Part shown: piece by piece, positions 9,044 to 17,298 of the stretch | Layout: every line of letters starts with the position of its first letter | Numbering within the stretch: the stretch's first letter is position 1 | The notes under the pieces: model-generated | The model's input: the letters and a program-made list of their open reading frames with translations, nothing else | Databases searched by the model: none | What the model was told of the DNA's origin: nothing | NCBI GenBank assembly: GCA_052085365.1 | Contig: JBQDFP010000011.1 | Span: forward strand, 1-64,000 | Direction: 5' to 3' | Source: Canibacter sp052085365 | Lineage (GTDB): Bacteria; Actinomycetota; Actinomycetes; Actinomycetales; Microbacteriaceae | Length of the DNA: 64,000 nucleotides | Position numbers and translations under genes: made by a program

Positions 9044-9995
9044 TGCCGGTCCTTTCACCTGCGAGTAAGAGATAGAGCGCAGCCATACGAACTGACACAC
9101 CATTGGATACTTGGTCGAGGACAGTCGCTTGCGATGAATCTGCCGGACCAGAAGAAATTTCGAGACCACGGTTCATTGGGCCGGGGTGCATAATCAGCGC
9201 TTGTTTGCTCAACCGTTGAAATCGTTGGTCATCCAGACCCCATTCACGGGCATACTCTCGGGGGTTTGGGAAGAACGCATCGTGCATTCTCTCGCCCTGT
9301 ATACGAAGCATCATCACGACATCCGGTGCATCGACTTCGATAGCTTCGTCGAGCGAGTATCTGAGCGTAACTGGCCAGGTCTTCGCGCCAAACGGCATGA
9401 GTGTCTCAGGCGCGACAAATGTGACCTCAGCACCCAGCGTTCGAAGCAGCCAAAGATTGGATCGAGCTACGCGAGAGTGCATAATATCGCCGACAATGAC
9501 GACTCGCTTTCCCACGAGATCACGGCCACGGCTATTTTCAGAGCCATACATTCTGCGTCGCATAGTAAATGCGTCAAGCAAGGCCTGAGTCGGATGTTCG
9601 TGAGTGCCGTCTCCAGCGTTAAGCACACCCGCGTCGATCCATCCACTGCTGGCAAGTGTTGCAGGCGCCCCGGACGCGGAGTGGCGAATTACTACACCGT
9701 CAGCGCCGATCGCTTGCAGCGTTTGTGCAGTGTCTTTCAGCGATTCGCCTTTTGACACTGACGAGCCTTTAGCGCTGAAGTTAATCACATCCGCGGACAG
9801 CCGTTTCGCAGCGGCTTCAAATGAAATTCGCGTACGTGTTGAGTCTTCATAGAACAGGTTTACAACCGTTTTACCGCGCAGCGTTGGCAGTTTCTTGACA
9901 TCACGCTGTTGTGTTGCCGCCATGTCTTCAGCGGTGTCAAGAATGGTGAGCGCTTCTTCTCGTGTCAGAGATTTCGTATCAAGGAGGTGTCTCAT
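9036..9995 (-). CDS. pyrB: Aspartate carbamoyltransferase catalytic subunit
   Basis: ATCase joins carbamoyl phosphate to aspartate. The 319-residue length is normal. Carbamoyl-phosphate site residues are in YEDSTRTRISFEAA, the second signature is HPTQALLDAF, and the aspartate-domain motifs VGDIMHSRVARSN and MHPGPMNRGLEI are intact. No regulatory PyrI gene is nearby, which fits actinobacteria. The ATG overlaps the pyrR stop in ATGA, and the stop overlaps pyrC. Expression is probably set by PyrR acting on the leader upstream of pyrR. Confidence 0.97.
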   Translation of the reverse strand: MRHLLDTKSLTREEALTILDTAEDMAATQQRDVKKLPTLRGKTVVNLFYEDSTRTRISFEAAAKRLSADVINFSAKGSSVSKGESLKDTAQTLQAIGADGVVIRHSASGAPATLASSGWIDAGVLNAGDGTHEHPTQALLDAFTMRRRMYGSENSRGRDLVGKRVVIVGDIMHSRVARSNLWLLRTLGAEVTFVAPETLMPFGAKTWPVTLRYSLDEAIEVDAPDVVMMLRIQGERMHDAFFPNPREYAREWGLDDQRFQRLSKQALIMHPGPMNRGLEISSGPADSSQATVLDQVSNGVSVRMAALYLLLAGERTGND

Positions 9996-10522
9996 GATTC
10001 GATGGTGACCTCATCCACGTCATCAATTTCGGTGAGTTTGACACTAATACGTTCAGACTTCGAACTTGGGAGGTTTTTGCCAATAAAGTCGGCGCGTATG
10101 GGAAGTTCACGGTGTCCGCGATCTACCAGTGCCGCAAGCTGCACCACCGCCGGTCTGCCGTGATCTCCCAGCGCATCAAGTGCGGCACGCACAGTTCGGC
10201 CAGAAAAAAGCACATCGTCAACGAGTACGACCGTGGCACCGTCTATACCTACGTTCGGCATGTCGGTGGGCTTCGGGGACCGCGTTGGATGTAAGTCTAA
10301 ATCATCGCGGTACATCGTTACGTCAAGCGATCCAACAGGTATGTCGACGCCTTCGATTTGAGAAATCAGCTTGGCGAATCGATGTGCTAGAAATGTGCCT
10401 CGAGTGGGAATGCCAAGGATCACTAAATCATCAGTGCCTTTGTTGGCCTCAATTATTTCGTGCGAGATTCGGGTCAGAGCCCGCGACATTTCGGCGCTTT
10501 CCAGCACCACACGCGTGTTCAT
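9992..10522 (-). CDS. pyrR: PyrR bifunctional regulator / uracil phosphoribosyltransferase
   Basis: PyrR binds pyr mRNA when UMP or UTP is high and also has weak uracil phosphoribosyltransferase activity. The 176-residue protein has the type I PRTase fold, with the PRPP loop VVLVDDVLFSGRTVRAAL and the upstream LVILGIPTRGTFLAHRFA segment. It is the first pyr gene of the run and lies downstream of nusB with an 80-base gap. That gap holds a hairpin matching the PyrR-binding loop next to the start codon, so self-repression of translation is likely. The ATG at 10522 is preceded by purine-rich sequence (GGAGAAGGGGGG). Confidence 0.96.
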   Translation of the reverse strand: MNTRVVLESAEMSRALTRISHEIIEANKGTDDLVILGIPTRGTFLAHRFAKLISQIEGVDIPVGSLDVTMYRDDLDLHPTRSPKPTDMPNVGIDGATVVLVDDVLFSGRTVRAALDALGDHGRPAVVQLAALVDRGHRELPIRADFIGKNLPSSKSERISVKLTEIDDVDEVTIES

Positions 10523-10528
10523 TCCGAG

Positions 10529-10560
10529 CCCCCCTTCTCCGCCTCACTGGACGGTCTTTA
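10529..10560 (-). promoter_or_regulatory. Predicted PyrR-binding RNA hairpin overlapping the pyrR ribosome-binding site
   Basis: Reading the minus strand, the pyrR leader contains CCGTCCAGTGAGGCGG (10554 down to 10539). The core TCCAGTGAGG matches the PyrR anti-antiterminator/binding-loop consensus (UCC-N-G-N-GAGG), with the CAGUGA hexaloop closed by C-G pairs. The outer CCG/CGG stem runs directly into GGAG and AAGGGGGG, the only Shine-Dalgarno candidates, 7-14 bases before the ATG. In mycobacteria, PyrR-dependent translational repression with such a loop is established. A possible -10 (TATAAA, 10574-10579) would start a short leader just upstream. Consensus match and position are seen; the function is inferred. 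Confidence 0.75.
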
Positions 10561-10593
10561 AAGAAGTGCTTCGTTTATAGAGTACCGGAAGAG

Positions 10594-10613
10594 CCGCTGT
10601 TCTTATACAGCGG
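10594..10613 (-). repeat. Inverted repeat spanning the nusB stop codon
   Basis: A perfect 7-base stem (CCGCTGT / ACAGCGG) with a 6-base loop contains the nusB TAA at 10603-10605. No T-run follows on the minus strand, so a classical intrinsic terminator is unlikely. It could be an intercistronic stabilising or processing hairpin between nusB and the pyrR leader. Confidence 0.5.
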
Positions 10614-11076
10614 TATCAGCATTCGGCGTTTTGGGTGAATCTGTTTGGTTGTATTCAGACCGGTTCGGCGCTAATTCAGCGATGCGGGCAAGCACACCGT
10701 TGATAAACCGACCGGAGTCTTCGGTTGAATACGCTTTCGCAAGTTCGACGGCTTCATCTATTGCGACCGCAGTTGGAACTTCCGCATTGTGTAGGAGTTC
10801 CCACGTCGCGATACGCAACAAGCTGCGATCAATATGAGGCATTCGATCAAGAGCCCAACCCTGCGCAACAGTTTCCAGTTGTTCGTCAATTTCGTCGCGG
10901 TGATCTTGCACTCCGTCGACGATTTCACGAGCATAGCTCCATGAGGCGAGTCGATCTGGTTCACCTTGCGCACGTAGCGCTTCAGCTGCAATAACTTCAG
11001 CGACTGGCTGGGATCGGACATCTGCTTGATACAGCATGTCGAGCGCGCGTTTGCGCGCTTTACTTCTTGCGCTCAA
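10603..11076 (-). CDS. nusB: Transcription antitermination factor NusB
   Basis: NusB with NusE (S10) binds boxA RNA to promote antitermination of rRNA transcription. The 157-residue protein has the all-helical NusB fold, recognised from SARSKARKRALDMLYQAD at the N-terminus, DRMPHIDRSLLRIATWELLH in the middle and AVAIDEAVELAKAYSTEDSGRFINGVLARI near the C-terminus. It has a short acidic/polar tail of about 20 residues. It is placed 10 bases downstream of efp, as in most actinobacteria, and upstream of pyrR. The ATG at 11076 gives the usual family start. Confidence 0.96.
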   Translation of the reverse strand: MSARSKARKRALDMLYQADVRSQPVAEVIAAEALRAQGEPDRLASWSYAREIVDGVQDHRDEIDEQLETVAQGWALDRMPHIDRSLLRIATWELLHNAEVPTAVAIDEAVELAKAYSTEDSGRFINGVLARIAELAPNRSEYNQTDSPKTPNADTAV

Positions 11077-11086
11077 TCCAGATTCC

Positions 11087-11650
11087 CTAGTCGTTTACTC
11101 GGCTGAGATACTCGCCAGTACGCGTATCTACTTTCACTTTTGTTCCCGTTTCGAGAAACAGTGGCACCTGAATTTCGGCCCCAGTTTCAACCGTTGCGGG
11201 TTTGCTTCCACCGGTGGAACGATCCCCCTGTAGGCCAGGTTCGGTGTAAGTCACTTCGAGGACAACGGACGGCGGCATCTCAATGTAGAGGGGTGAACCA
11301 TCGTAGACTGCGATAGTCACCTGCTGATTCTCGAGCATAAATTTCTCAGCATCACCAACAACGGTTCCCGCTACCGTCAGCTGGTCGTAGTCCGCCAAGT
11401 CCATAAATACAAAATCAGCGCCATCACGGTACAAGTACTGGTAATCGCGTCGGTCGACATTAGCGGTTTCAATTTTGGCGCCAGCGTTATAAGTCTTGTC
11501 AATTATTTTGCCGGTCACCACGTTTTTCTGCTTTGTGCGCACAAACGCACCGCCTTTACCGGGCTTCACATGCTGAAATTCTGTGACGCTCCACAGCTGA
11601 CCATTTTCAATGATCACGGTACCGTTCTTAATGTCGTTTGAAGTTGCCAT
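11087..11650 (-). CDS. efp: Translation elongation factor P
   Basis: EF-P relieves ribosomes stalled on polyproline. The mature frame is 187 residues with KOW-like and two OB domains. The tip loop is KPGKGGAF with Lys32, the position modified or acting unmodified in different bacteria. The frame stays open 14 codons upstream, but ATG 11650 (MATSNDIKNG) gives the family N-terminus. No strong ribosome-binding site precedes it. Instead TAGAAT lies seven bases before the ATG, which would fit a leaderless transcript. It is followed by nusB and preceded by aroB, the standard actinobacterial order. Confidence 0.95.
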   Translation of the reverse strand: MATSNDIKNGTVIIENGQLWSVTEFQHVKPGKGGAFVRTKQKNVVTGKIIDKTYNAGAKIETANVDRRDYQYLYRDGADFVFMDLADYDQLTVAGTVVGDAEKFMLENQQVTIAVYDGSPLYIEMPPSVVLEVTYTEPGLQGDRSTGGSKPATVETGAEIQVPLFLETGTKVKVDTRTGEYLSRVND

Positions 11651-11657
11651 ACGCACC

Positions 11658-11663
11658 ATTCTA
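11658..11663 (-). promoter_or_regulatory. Candidate -10 element for leaderless efp transcript
   Basis: TAGAAT on the minus strand ends seven bases before the efp ATG, so transcription would start at or next to the initiation codon. No good -35 hexamer is seen at 16-18 bases. Low-confidence sequence match. Confidence 0.3.
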
Positions 11664-11716
11664 CAAGGATCAACGGCGCAGACTGTGTGCACCGTTGGAA
11701 AGCTGAATTACCTGAC

Positions 11717-12802
11717 TTAGCTACTGATTTCCGAGTATGCAAATTGCAGCAGAGATTGGTCTACGCCGGCGAGTACGCGCGGTTTTCCAATTTCGTCAAG
11801 CACGATAAATCGAAGCATGCCGGCTCGGGCTTTCTTGTCGCGCTGCATTGTCGCGAGCAGCCCTTCCCAGCGCCCGCCCGGATATGTCAAGGGTAGCCCC
11901 AACGATGTGAGGATACGACGATGACGATCAACCACCTCGTCTGACAGCGACCCAGCGAGACGTCCAAGCTCCGCGGCGAACATCATTCCAATCGAGATCG
12001 CGACGCCGTGTCGCCATTGGTAGCGCTCGGCGTGTTCAATCGCGTGTCCCAGCGTGTGTCCATAGTTCAAGATCTCGCGGACCCCACCCTCGGTAAAGTC
12101 CTGGCTCACAACCTGCGCTTTGACGCCGATAGCAAGTTCGATAATTCGTCGAAACTCTTCGGAATCTGGTGAAGTAGCAAGATCTACGTCAGTCTCTATG
12201 ATCGCGAGGATCTCGGGATCAGCGATAAATCCACACTTGACGACTTCAGCAAAGCCAGCCAATATTTCGTTCTGAGGCAGAGTCTGCAACAGATCTAAGT
12301 CGCAAAGCACATGTTGCGCCGCGTAGAAACTCCCAACGAGGTTCTTGCCTTCAGCTGTATTAATCCCAGTTTTTCCTCCGACGGCGGCATCAACCATTGC
12401 CAATACAGTCGTTGGCACTTGCAGGAGCGCTACCCCGCGCAGCCACGTCGCCGCAACAAACCCGGCAAGGTCGGTGACCGCCCCACCGCCGATTCCAACG
12501 ACGGCGTCACTGCGCGTAAAGTCTGCTTGACCCATGATTTGCCAGCAAAATGCGGCCACCTCGACACGCTTCGCTGATTCCGCGTCGGGCACTTCTGCTA
12601 AGAGCACCTGATCGTATTGGGACGCCAAATTGTCACGAAGATCGTTTGCAATCTTCCCCACCGTTGAAGTGTGCACGATTAAGACTTTTTTGACGCTCTT
12701 TCCAAGTCGCTCAGGAATAGTTCCCAAGAGATCGCGTCCGACAGTGATCGTCGATTTCGCATCGCCCGTTACTTCGATGGTGGTCGTTGATGTTGTGCTC
12801 AA
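11717..12802 (-). CDS. aroB: 3-dehydroquinate synthase (TTG start)
   Basis: AroB converts DAHP to 3-dehydroquinate, the second shikimate step, using NAD and a metal. Recognisable segments are SDAVVGIGGGAVTDLAGFVAATWLRG (NAD site), VPTTVLAMVDAAVGGKTGIN, and the metal-binding NYGHTLGHAIEH. The start is most likely TTG 12802: GGGAAGGA stands six bases upstream, giving a 361-residue protein starting STTSTTTIEV and leaving 28 bases to aroK. An ATG at 12841 overlapping the aroK end and a further upstream ATG at 12931 lack ribosome-binding sites. It is coupled with aroK, aroC and aroE in one cluster. Confidence 0.94.
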   Translation of the reverse strand: MSTTSTTTIEVTGDAKSTITVGRDLLGTIPERLGKSVKKVLIVHTSTVGKIANDLRDNLASQYDQVLLAEVPDAESAKRVEVAAFCWQIMGQADFTRSDAVVGIGGGAVTDLAGFVAATWLRGVALLQVPTTVLAMVDAAVGGKTGINTAEGKNLVGSFYAAQHVLCDLDLLQTLPQNEILAGFAEVVKCGFIADPEILAIIETDVDLATSPDSEEFRRIIELAIGVKAQVVSQDFTEGGVREILNYGHTLGHAIEHAERYQWRHGVAISIGMMFAAELGRLAGSLSDEVVDRHRRILTSLGLPLTYPGGRWEGLLATMQRDKKARAGMLRFIVLDEIGKPRVLAGVDQSLLQFAYSEISS

Positions 12803-12830
12803 CGTATGTCCTTCCCTCGTGTCACACGAA

Positions 12831-13550
12831 TTATGAGTCATTTCGTGAAGTCGAACTTCGACGTCTCCCTCGTCGTCCTCGGCGTCGCCGGCCTCTACCC
12901 CGTTTTTGTCCCCGATGAGCTTCCGGCGCAAGTGCGTCTCGTTCCTCGCGCTGCATTCCAGGTAGATCTTCGATCCAGCTCACAACGCGACGGGTGAGTG
13001 CATCTTTTGCATACTGATCAGTGCGAAAAGTGACGTCCGCAACTTCCTCGTAATAGGTTCGTCGTTCCTCAAGAATTCGTGTCCATGCACTCGGATCGTC
13101 TTTTAGCAACGGCCGTCTGGACAGGTTTGCAGTTCTGAGTACCGCACGCTCGGTCGACATCAACAAAATGACCGGATAATTGGCAAGCAAAGCACGCGTT
13201 TCTGGCGTTAAGATCGCGCCGCCGCCAAGCGACACAACTCGAGCGCCCGGTTCAGAAACTTCTCGAGCAACAATTTCAGCTTCAACACGCCGAAATTCAG
13301 GCTCACCTCGCTGTGCGAAGAACTCGGTGATTGCTCCATGTGCTTGAGCGATTCGCGCATCCGTGTCGATGAACGGGACGCCGAGAGCCTTTGCTACTCG
13401 TTTCCCAATGCTGGTTTTCCCCACAGCCATAGGACCGACGAACACTACCGCACGCGGGAGTAGTTTTGCTGCCGCAGGTATCTGTTTCGGCGGGCATGGA
13501 ATCGGCCTTGTGGGCGGTGGACCGGCAGGCCGTTGGACACGGCGCGTCAT
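12831..13550 (-). CDS. aroK: Shikimate kinase with Arg-rich C-terminal tail
   Basis: AroK phosphorylates shikimate at the 3-hydroxyl. The catalytic domain lies at about residues 33-205: Walker A GPMAVGKTSIGK (39-50), the shikimate-binding DTDARIAQAHG, the REVEAE-like EFRRVEAEIVARE and the VVSLGGGAIL loop. The protein is 239 residues, some 60 longer than typical. A proline-rich stretch of about 30 residues precedes the domain, and the last 27 residues hold 13 Arg and one Lys (RGQKRGRGRRRRGRRGRRR). The basic tail is not part of the kinase fold; it could bind RNA or other polyanions, but that is speculation. The gene starts two bases after the aroC stop. Confidence 0.95.
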   Translation of the reverse strand: MTRRVQRPAGPPPTRPIPCPPKQIPAAAKLLPRAVVFVGPMAVGKTSIGKRVAKALGVPFIDTDARIAQAHGAITEFFAQRGEPEFRRVEAEIVAREVSEPGARVVSLGGGAILTPETRALLANYPVILLMSTERAVLRTANLSRRPLLKDDPSAWTRILEERRTYYEEVADVTFRTDQYAKDALTRRVVSWIEDLPGMQREERDALAPEAHRGQKRGRGRRRRGRRGRRRSSTSRNDS

Positions 13551-13552
13551 AA

Positions 13553-14749
13553 CTAACGCTCGATTTCAGTGGTGAGGGTCGCCGGCACGCTTTCAAGGTA
13601 TGCATTGAGGTTTCGACGGACCTCGGCAATGCTATCCCCGCCAAATTTCTCAGCTACCGCATCGGCTAAAACTAGCGCAACCATTGCTTCAGCCACAACA
13701 CCGGCGGCGGGTACAGCACACACATCGCTGCGCTGATGGTGTGCGTTTGCGTCATCTCCAGTAGCGATATCAATGGTGGGAAGTGAGCGTGGAACGGTCG
13801 CAATCGGCTTCATTCCTGCACGTATGCGCAAGATCTGGCCGGTGCTCATACCGCCTTCGATTCCCCCGGCCCGACGGGAGTCACGTTCGATTTGGCCATC
13901 CCGCATGTGCAAAGGGTCGTGAGCTGATGACCCGCGGCGACGGGTTGTTTCAAACCCGTCACCCACTTCCACACCTTTAATTGCTTGAATACCCATCAGC
14001 GCACCGGCGAGCCGTGAATCTAAGCGGCGGTCCCAGTGGACATAGCTTCCAAGACCGTGCGGCAGGCCGTACGCAACAACTTCGACAACTCCCCCAATGG
14101 TGTCGCCGGATTTCTTGGTGTCGTCAATTTCTGCCACCATGCGGGCGCTCGCGTCAGAATCGAAACAGCGAACCGGATCGGCGTCAAGCCTGGTGACATC
14201 TTCAGGGCGTGGCAGTGGGCCGTCGGCTGACACTGCAACTGGTCCGATGGCAACAGTGTGGCTCACCAGACCGATGCCGAGTTCGGCAAGAAATGATTTC
14301 GCGACAGCGCCGAGAGCAACACGAGCCGCGGTCTCCCTCGCACTGGCCCGTTCAAGTACCGGACGAGCCTCATCGAAACCATACTTCTGCATTCCGGTGA
14401 GATCTGCGTGCCCCGGTCGCGGACGTGTCAATGGCGCGCCGCGACCACGTGATCGATCACTGAGCACCGTCTCTTCAGCACTCATGACCTCTGTCCATTT
14501 TGGCCATTCTGTATTGCCAATACGAACTGCGATTGGTGAACCAATCGACCGGCCCTGAACCACTCCGCCTGAAAAGTGCAGCTCATCCTGCTCAAACTTC
14601 ATGCGGGAACCACGACCGTAACCGAGCTTTCTTCGAGCAAGGTCTTCACGGAGTTGATCCAAAGATAGGGGTACACCGGCAGGCAGACCCTCAAGGATGG
14701 CAATAAGTTCAGGACCGTGAGATTCTCCGGCCGTTAACCAACGAAGCAT
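13553..14749 (-). CDS. aroC: Chorismate synthase
   Basis: AroC makes chorismate from EPSP with reduced FMN, the final common step to aromatic amino acids, folate and quinones. The 398-residue protein has the three family signatures: GESHGPELIAILEGLPAGV at the start, ASARETAARVALGAVAK around residue 135, and DANAHHQRSDVCAVPAAGVVAEAMVA near the end. RPGHADLTG marks the FMN/substrate site. It is sandwiched between aroE (5 bases upstream) and aroK (2 bases downstream), in one cotranscribed cluster. Confidence 0.98.
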   Translation of the reverse strand: MLRWLTAGESHGPELIAILEGLPAGVPLSLDQLREDLARRKLGYGRGSRMKFEQDELHFSGGVVQGRSIGSPIAVRIGNTEWPKWTEVMSAEETVLSDRSRGRGAPLTRPRPGHADLTGMQKYGFDEARPVLERASARETAARVALGAVAKSFLAELGIGLVSHTVAIGPVAVSADGPLPRPEDVTRLDADPVRCFDSDASARMVAEIDDTKKSGDTIGGVVEVVAYGLPHGLGSYVHWDRRLDSRLAGALMGIQAIKGVEVGDGFETTRRRGSSAHDPLHMRDGQIERDSRRAGGIEGGMSTGQILRIRAGMKPIATVPRSLPTIDIATGDDANAHHQRSDVCAVPAAGVVAEAMVALVLADAVAEKFGGDSIAEVRRNLNAYLESVPATLTTEIER

Positions 14750-14754
14750 ACTGT

Positions 14755-15681
14755 CTATCCTCCCATATGAAGTGAGCTACGCATGGCACGAAGGACATCT
14801 TCTTCATGCGGGAGTGATTTCGTCACGTCCCCCGATACAAACACGCGGATTTGGAGCAGCGCTTGATACACGAGCATTGCCAGCCCTGAGTACGAACTCC
14901 CGCCTGCGGCCTCCCATCGGCAAGCCAAGGGCGATGGCCAAGGATCATACGCCACATCAACGAGAGGTACTTGTTTTACTGCGTCTGGAATCCTCAGCGA
15001 CGAACCGGCAGAACCTGGCAGTGTCGAAACAACCAGTGAGGTGGTGTCACTCGTCCACCGTTCACGATCTGCAGCCCTCAAATCCAGCACACGCGCCGAT
15101 GAAGCTGGCATGTGCGTCCAGGGACTTTCTCCGAGCATGTCCGCCTGGAGACCGTTAAACTGCTGGACTAGCGCTTCAACGGCTTCTTCTCTTCGTCCCC
15201 ACACCGAAACCCGGTGAGCCCCCGCAGCGAAGGCCGCGAGCACTGCTGAAACTGCCGTAGCTCCGGTACCAATGACCAGTGTCTCCCCCACAGCGGCTCC
15301 GCTATCGACAATGACTCGTGCGAGACCTTGAATGTCTGTGTTCCAACCGTCCCAACCTGTTGGTGTCCGTTTGAGTGTGTTCACCACTCCACTGAGCTGA
15401 CCGAGTGGATCGACAGTACGGGCAATACGATGTGCTTGTTCTTTCAGCGGCATCGTAAGTGATAATCCCCGCCAGCTGTTATCAAGCCCGTCGAGCACGG
15501 TCGACAGTTCCGCAGCTACGCATTCACGTTTTTCATACTCCCAGTCAAGTTGGAGTGTCTCGTATGCAGCGGAGTGAATCACAGGTGAGACTGAGTGCGA
15601 AATGGGACTGCCCATTACTCCCAGGTGCACTCGGTCTGACACATCCTGACTAGTCACAGTGTGATCCACCCGCTTCTTCAT
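14755..15681 (-). CDS. aroE: Shikimate dehydrogenase
   Basis: AroE reduces 3-dehydroshikimate to shikimate with NADPH. It has the substrate-binding SPISHSVSPVIHSAAYETL motif, catalytic Lys in SLTMPLKEQAHRIA, and a nucleotide-binding GTGATAVSAVLAAFAAGA segment followed by WGRREEA. The start is uncertain: ATG 15681 overlaps the end of mltG by 32 bases, while GTG codons a little downstream (within HTVTSQDVSDRVHLGV) would also fit. The frame extends further upstream inside mltG, but that part shows no similarity. The shortest family-consistent start would remove about 15 residues. Confidence 0.9.
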   Translation of the reverse strand: MKKRVDHTVTSQDVSDRVHLGVMGSPISHSVSPVIHSAAYETLQLDWEYEKRECVAAELSTVLDGLDNSWRGLSLTMPLKEQAHRIARTVDPLGQLSGVVNTLKRTPTGWDGWNTDIQGLARVIVDSGAAVGETLVIGTGATAVSAVLAAFAAGAHRVSVWGRREEAVEALVQQFNGLQADMLGESPWTHMPASSARVLDLRAADRERWTSDTTSLVVSTLPGSAGSSLRIPDAVKQVPLVDVAYDPWPSPLACRWEAAGGSSYSGLAMLVYQALLQIRVFVSGDVTKSLPHEEDVLRAMRSSLHMGG

Positions 15682-16753
15682 GCGCAGCGCACCACTTTTG
15701 CAGTTCAGCGACCGCTTTGTCATGTTCCTCATTTGTGGTTGAAAACTTCGTTTCTCCCGTGTCGAGGTTCACTGGGACAAAGAACATCCAGGGGCCATCC
15801 GCCGGGTGAAGAGCAGAATCAATTGCGAGATCGCCTGGCAATCCGATTGGCCCGATGGGAAGTCCAGGATTTTCATACGTGTTGTACTTGTTTTTCGCAT
15901 CCGCACGTTCAGCATCAGTGGTCCAAACCGTGTCGAGATTTCCCGTGCCATAAGCAACTGTCGCGTCGGACTCCAACAAAATACCCTTGTCGAGACGATT
16001 TTGGAACACGCGCGAAATCTTTGGGAAATCATCAGTATCTGAGCCTGCTTCACGCTGAATAAGTGACGCCATCGTCAGTACCTGCAGCGCGTCCTTCGAC
16101 TCAACACCATGTTCATCAAGCGCCTGGTTCATGCGATCCACCATGCGCTGCAATATGTCATCTATCGAAGTTTCAGCATCAAACTCGTATGTCGCGGGGA
16201 AGAGATAGCCCTCAATCGAAGGGAAATCTTCAGGGACGCCATACGATTGTGGATCTGACATTGCTTCTTCTACTGTGGACTCATCAATGCCAGAGGATTC
16301 CGAGATGCGGTCTATCGCGCCGGTAATCGTAATACCTTCGGGAAGCACCACCGTGAAATTGGCCCGATTTGCGGGGTCTTGTAATGCGTCAAATGCTCCT
16401 TGCGCACTCATCTGTTGCTTGAGTGTGAACGTGCCAGGCTCGAATGTTGCATCGGGATTTTCGAGCAACAGTTCATAAAACGCATCTGATGTTTTCACAA
16501 CATCTTTTTCCGCGAGGGTTTCGGCGACATCAGCACCGATTTCACCTTCAAGGACACGTACGTTTACTTCGCCATGTCCAGGCCCCTCATAGTCGTTACT
16601 CGTCCAACCAAGCGCTAATGAAATACGTGCACCAAAGTTCACCCACACCACGGCAATAGTCACTGCCAAGACACACGCAATTGTGGTCCAGATGGTGATG
16701 AGTCGACGCTTTCCTTGCGACATTTTAGATTTGGGCGGCTGTGTTGCCGTCAT
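15650..16753 (-). CDS. mltG: Endolytic murein transglycosylase MltG (YceG family)
   Basis: MltG cleaves nascent glycan strands at the membrane and is thought to set glycan chain length. The 367-residue protein has one membrane helix (TIWTTIACVLAVTIAVVWVNF, about residues 20-40) and a large outside YceG domain. The catalytic Glu is in MASLIQREAGSDTDDFPKISRVFQNRL, and the family segments FPSIEGYLFPATYEF and YNTYENPGLPIGPI are intact. A GTG at 16783 would add ten residues, but ATG 16753 has AAGGA seven bases upstream and is preferred. It follows ruvX and overlaps aroE, a common actinobacterial neighbourhood. Confidence 0.95.
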   Translation of the reverse strand: MTATQPPKSKMSQGKRRLITIWTTIACVLAVTIAVVWVNFGARISLALGWTSNDYEGPGHGEVNVRVLEGEIGADVAETLAEKDVVKTSDAFYELLLENPDATFEPGTFTLKQQMSAQGAFDALQDPANRANFTVVLPEGITITGAIDRISESSGIDESTVEEAMSDPQSYGVPEDFPSIEGYLFPATYEFDAETSIDDILQRMVDRMNQALDEHGVESKDALQVLTMASLIQREAGSDTDDFPKISRVFQNRLDKGILLESDATVAYGTGNLDTVWTTDAERADAKNKYNTYENPGLPIGPIGLPGDLAIDSALHPADGPWMFFVPVNLDTGETKFSTTNEEHDKAVAELQKWCAAHEEAGGSHCD

Positions 16754-16815
16754 GGATTGTTCCTTACCGGGTTGGGATGACACATGTTCAATGGTTTCCG
16801 TAACCGAGAGCTCAG

Positions 16816-17298
16816 CTACTCCAGGACCTCAACGGTACTTCCGACAGGCTGTCCCTGTGCCTTGTCACTGTCGATTGCATGTTGCAGAATGACGACCGCG
16901 GCGGCCTGGTCGATGACTGTTCGACTTTGCTTTGTGTTCTTTCCTACTGTGTGAAGCTGAGCCTGTGCTGACACAGTGGACAGACGTTCGTCAACCATGC
17001 GAACTGTCGTAGCGCTGCCGGCAGAACGCAGTGCAGTAGCGATGAGCTGCGCAAAACCTACTGCGTCTTCAGTTGAAGCGGTTCGTTCTCCACGCATATT
17101 CAGCGGTAATCCAACAATGACCTCTGTGGCCTCAAACTCTTCAACCAATGAAAGGATGCGCTGAATGTCATGCTGGTGTGTGTCATGATCGCGTCTCACC
17201 GTTTCTACCGGAGTCGCGAGCATTCGGTGAAAGTCGCAGCGTGCCACACCAATTCGTGCCTTGCCGACATCAATTCCCAGGCATACTCCGCTTGTCAT
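16816..17298 (-). CDS. ruvX: Putative pre-16S rRNA nuclease / Holliday junction resolvase-like RuvX (YqgF)
   Basis: The 160-residue protein has the RNase H-like YqgF fold: CLGIDVGKARIGVARCD with the first catalytic Asp, VIVGLPLNMRGERT, and RMVDERLSTVSAQAQL with the acidic Glu. The family processes the 5' end of 16S rRNA in E. coli, and a Holliday-junction role has also been proposed. It overlaps the alaS stop in ATGA, and the alaS-ruvX-mltG order is conserved in many bacteria. Because ruvC is absent from its usual place in this window, RuvX is the only resolvase-fold protein seen here, but it is not known to replace RuvC. Confidence 0.94.
   Translation of the reverse strand: MTSGVCLGIDVGKARIGVARCDFHRMLATPVETVRRDHDTHQHDIQRILSLVEEFEATEVIVGLPLNMRGERTASTEDAVGFAQLIATALRSAGSATTVRMVDERLSTVSAQAQLHTVGKNTKQSRTVIDQAAAVVILQHAIDSDKAQGQPVGSTVEVLE

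Noticed and set aside
9186..9755. Plus-strand open frame of 189 codons
   Set aside because: It lies wholly antisense to pyrB, has no ribosome-binding site and no recognisable domain.
9971..10012. Perfect AAGGAGGTGTCTCATG ribosome-binding site and start on the plus strand
   Set aside because: It is antisense to the first codons of pyrB (MRHLLDT) and opens a frame of only four codons before a stop.
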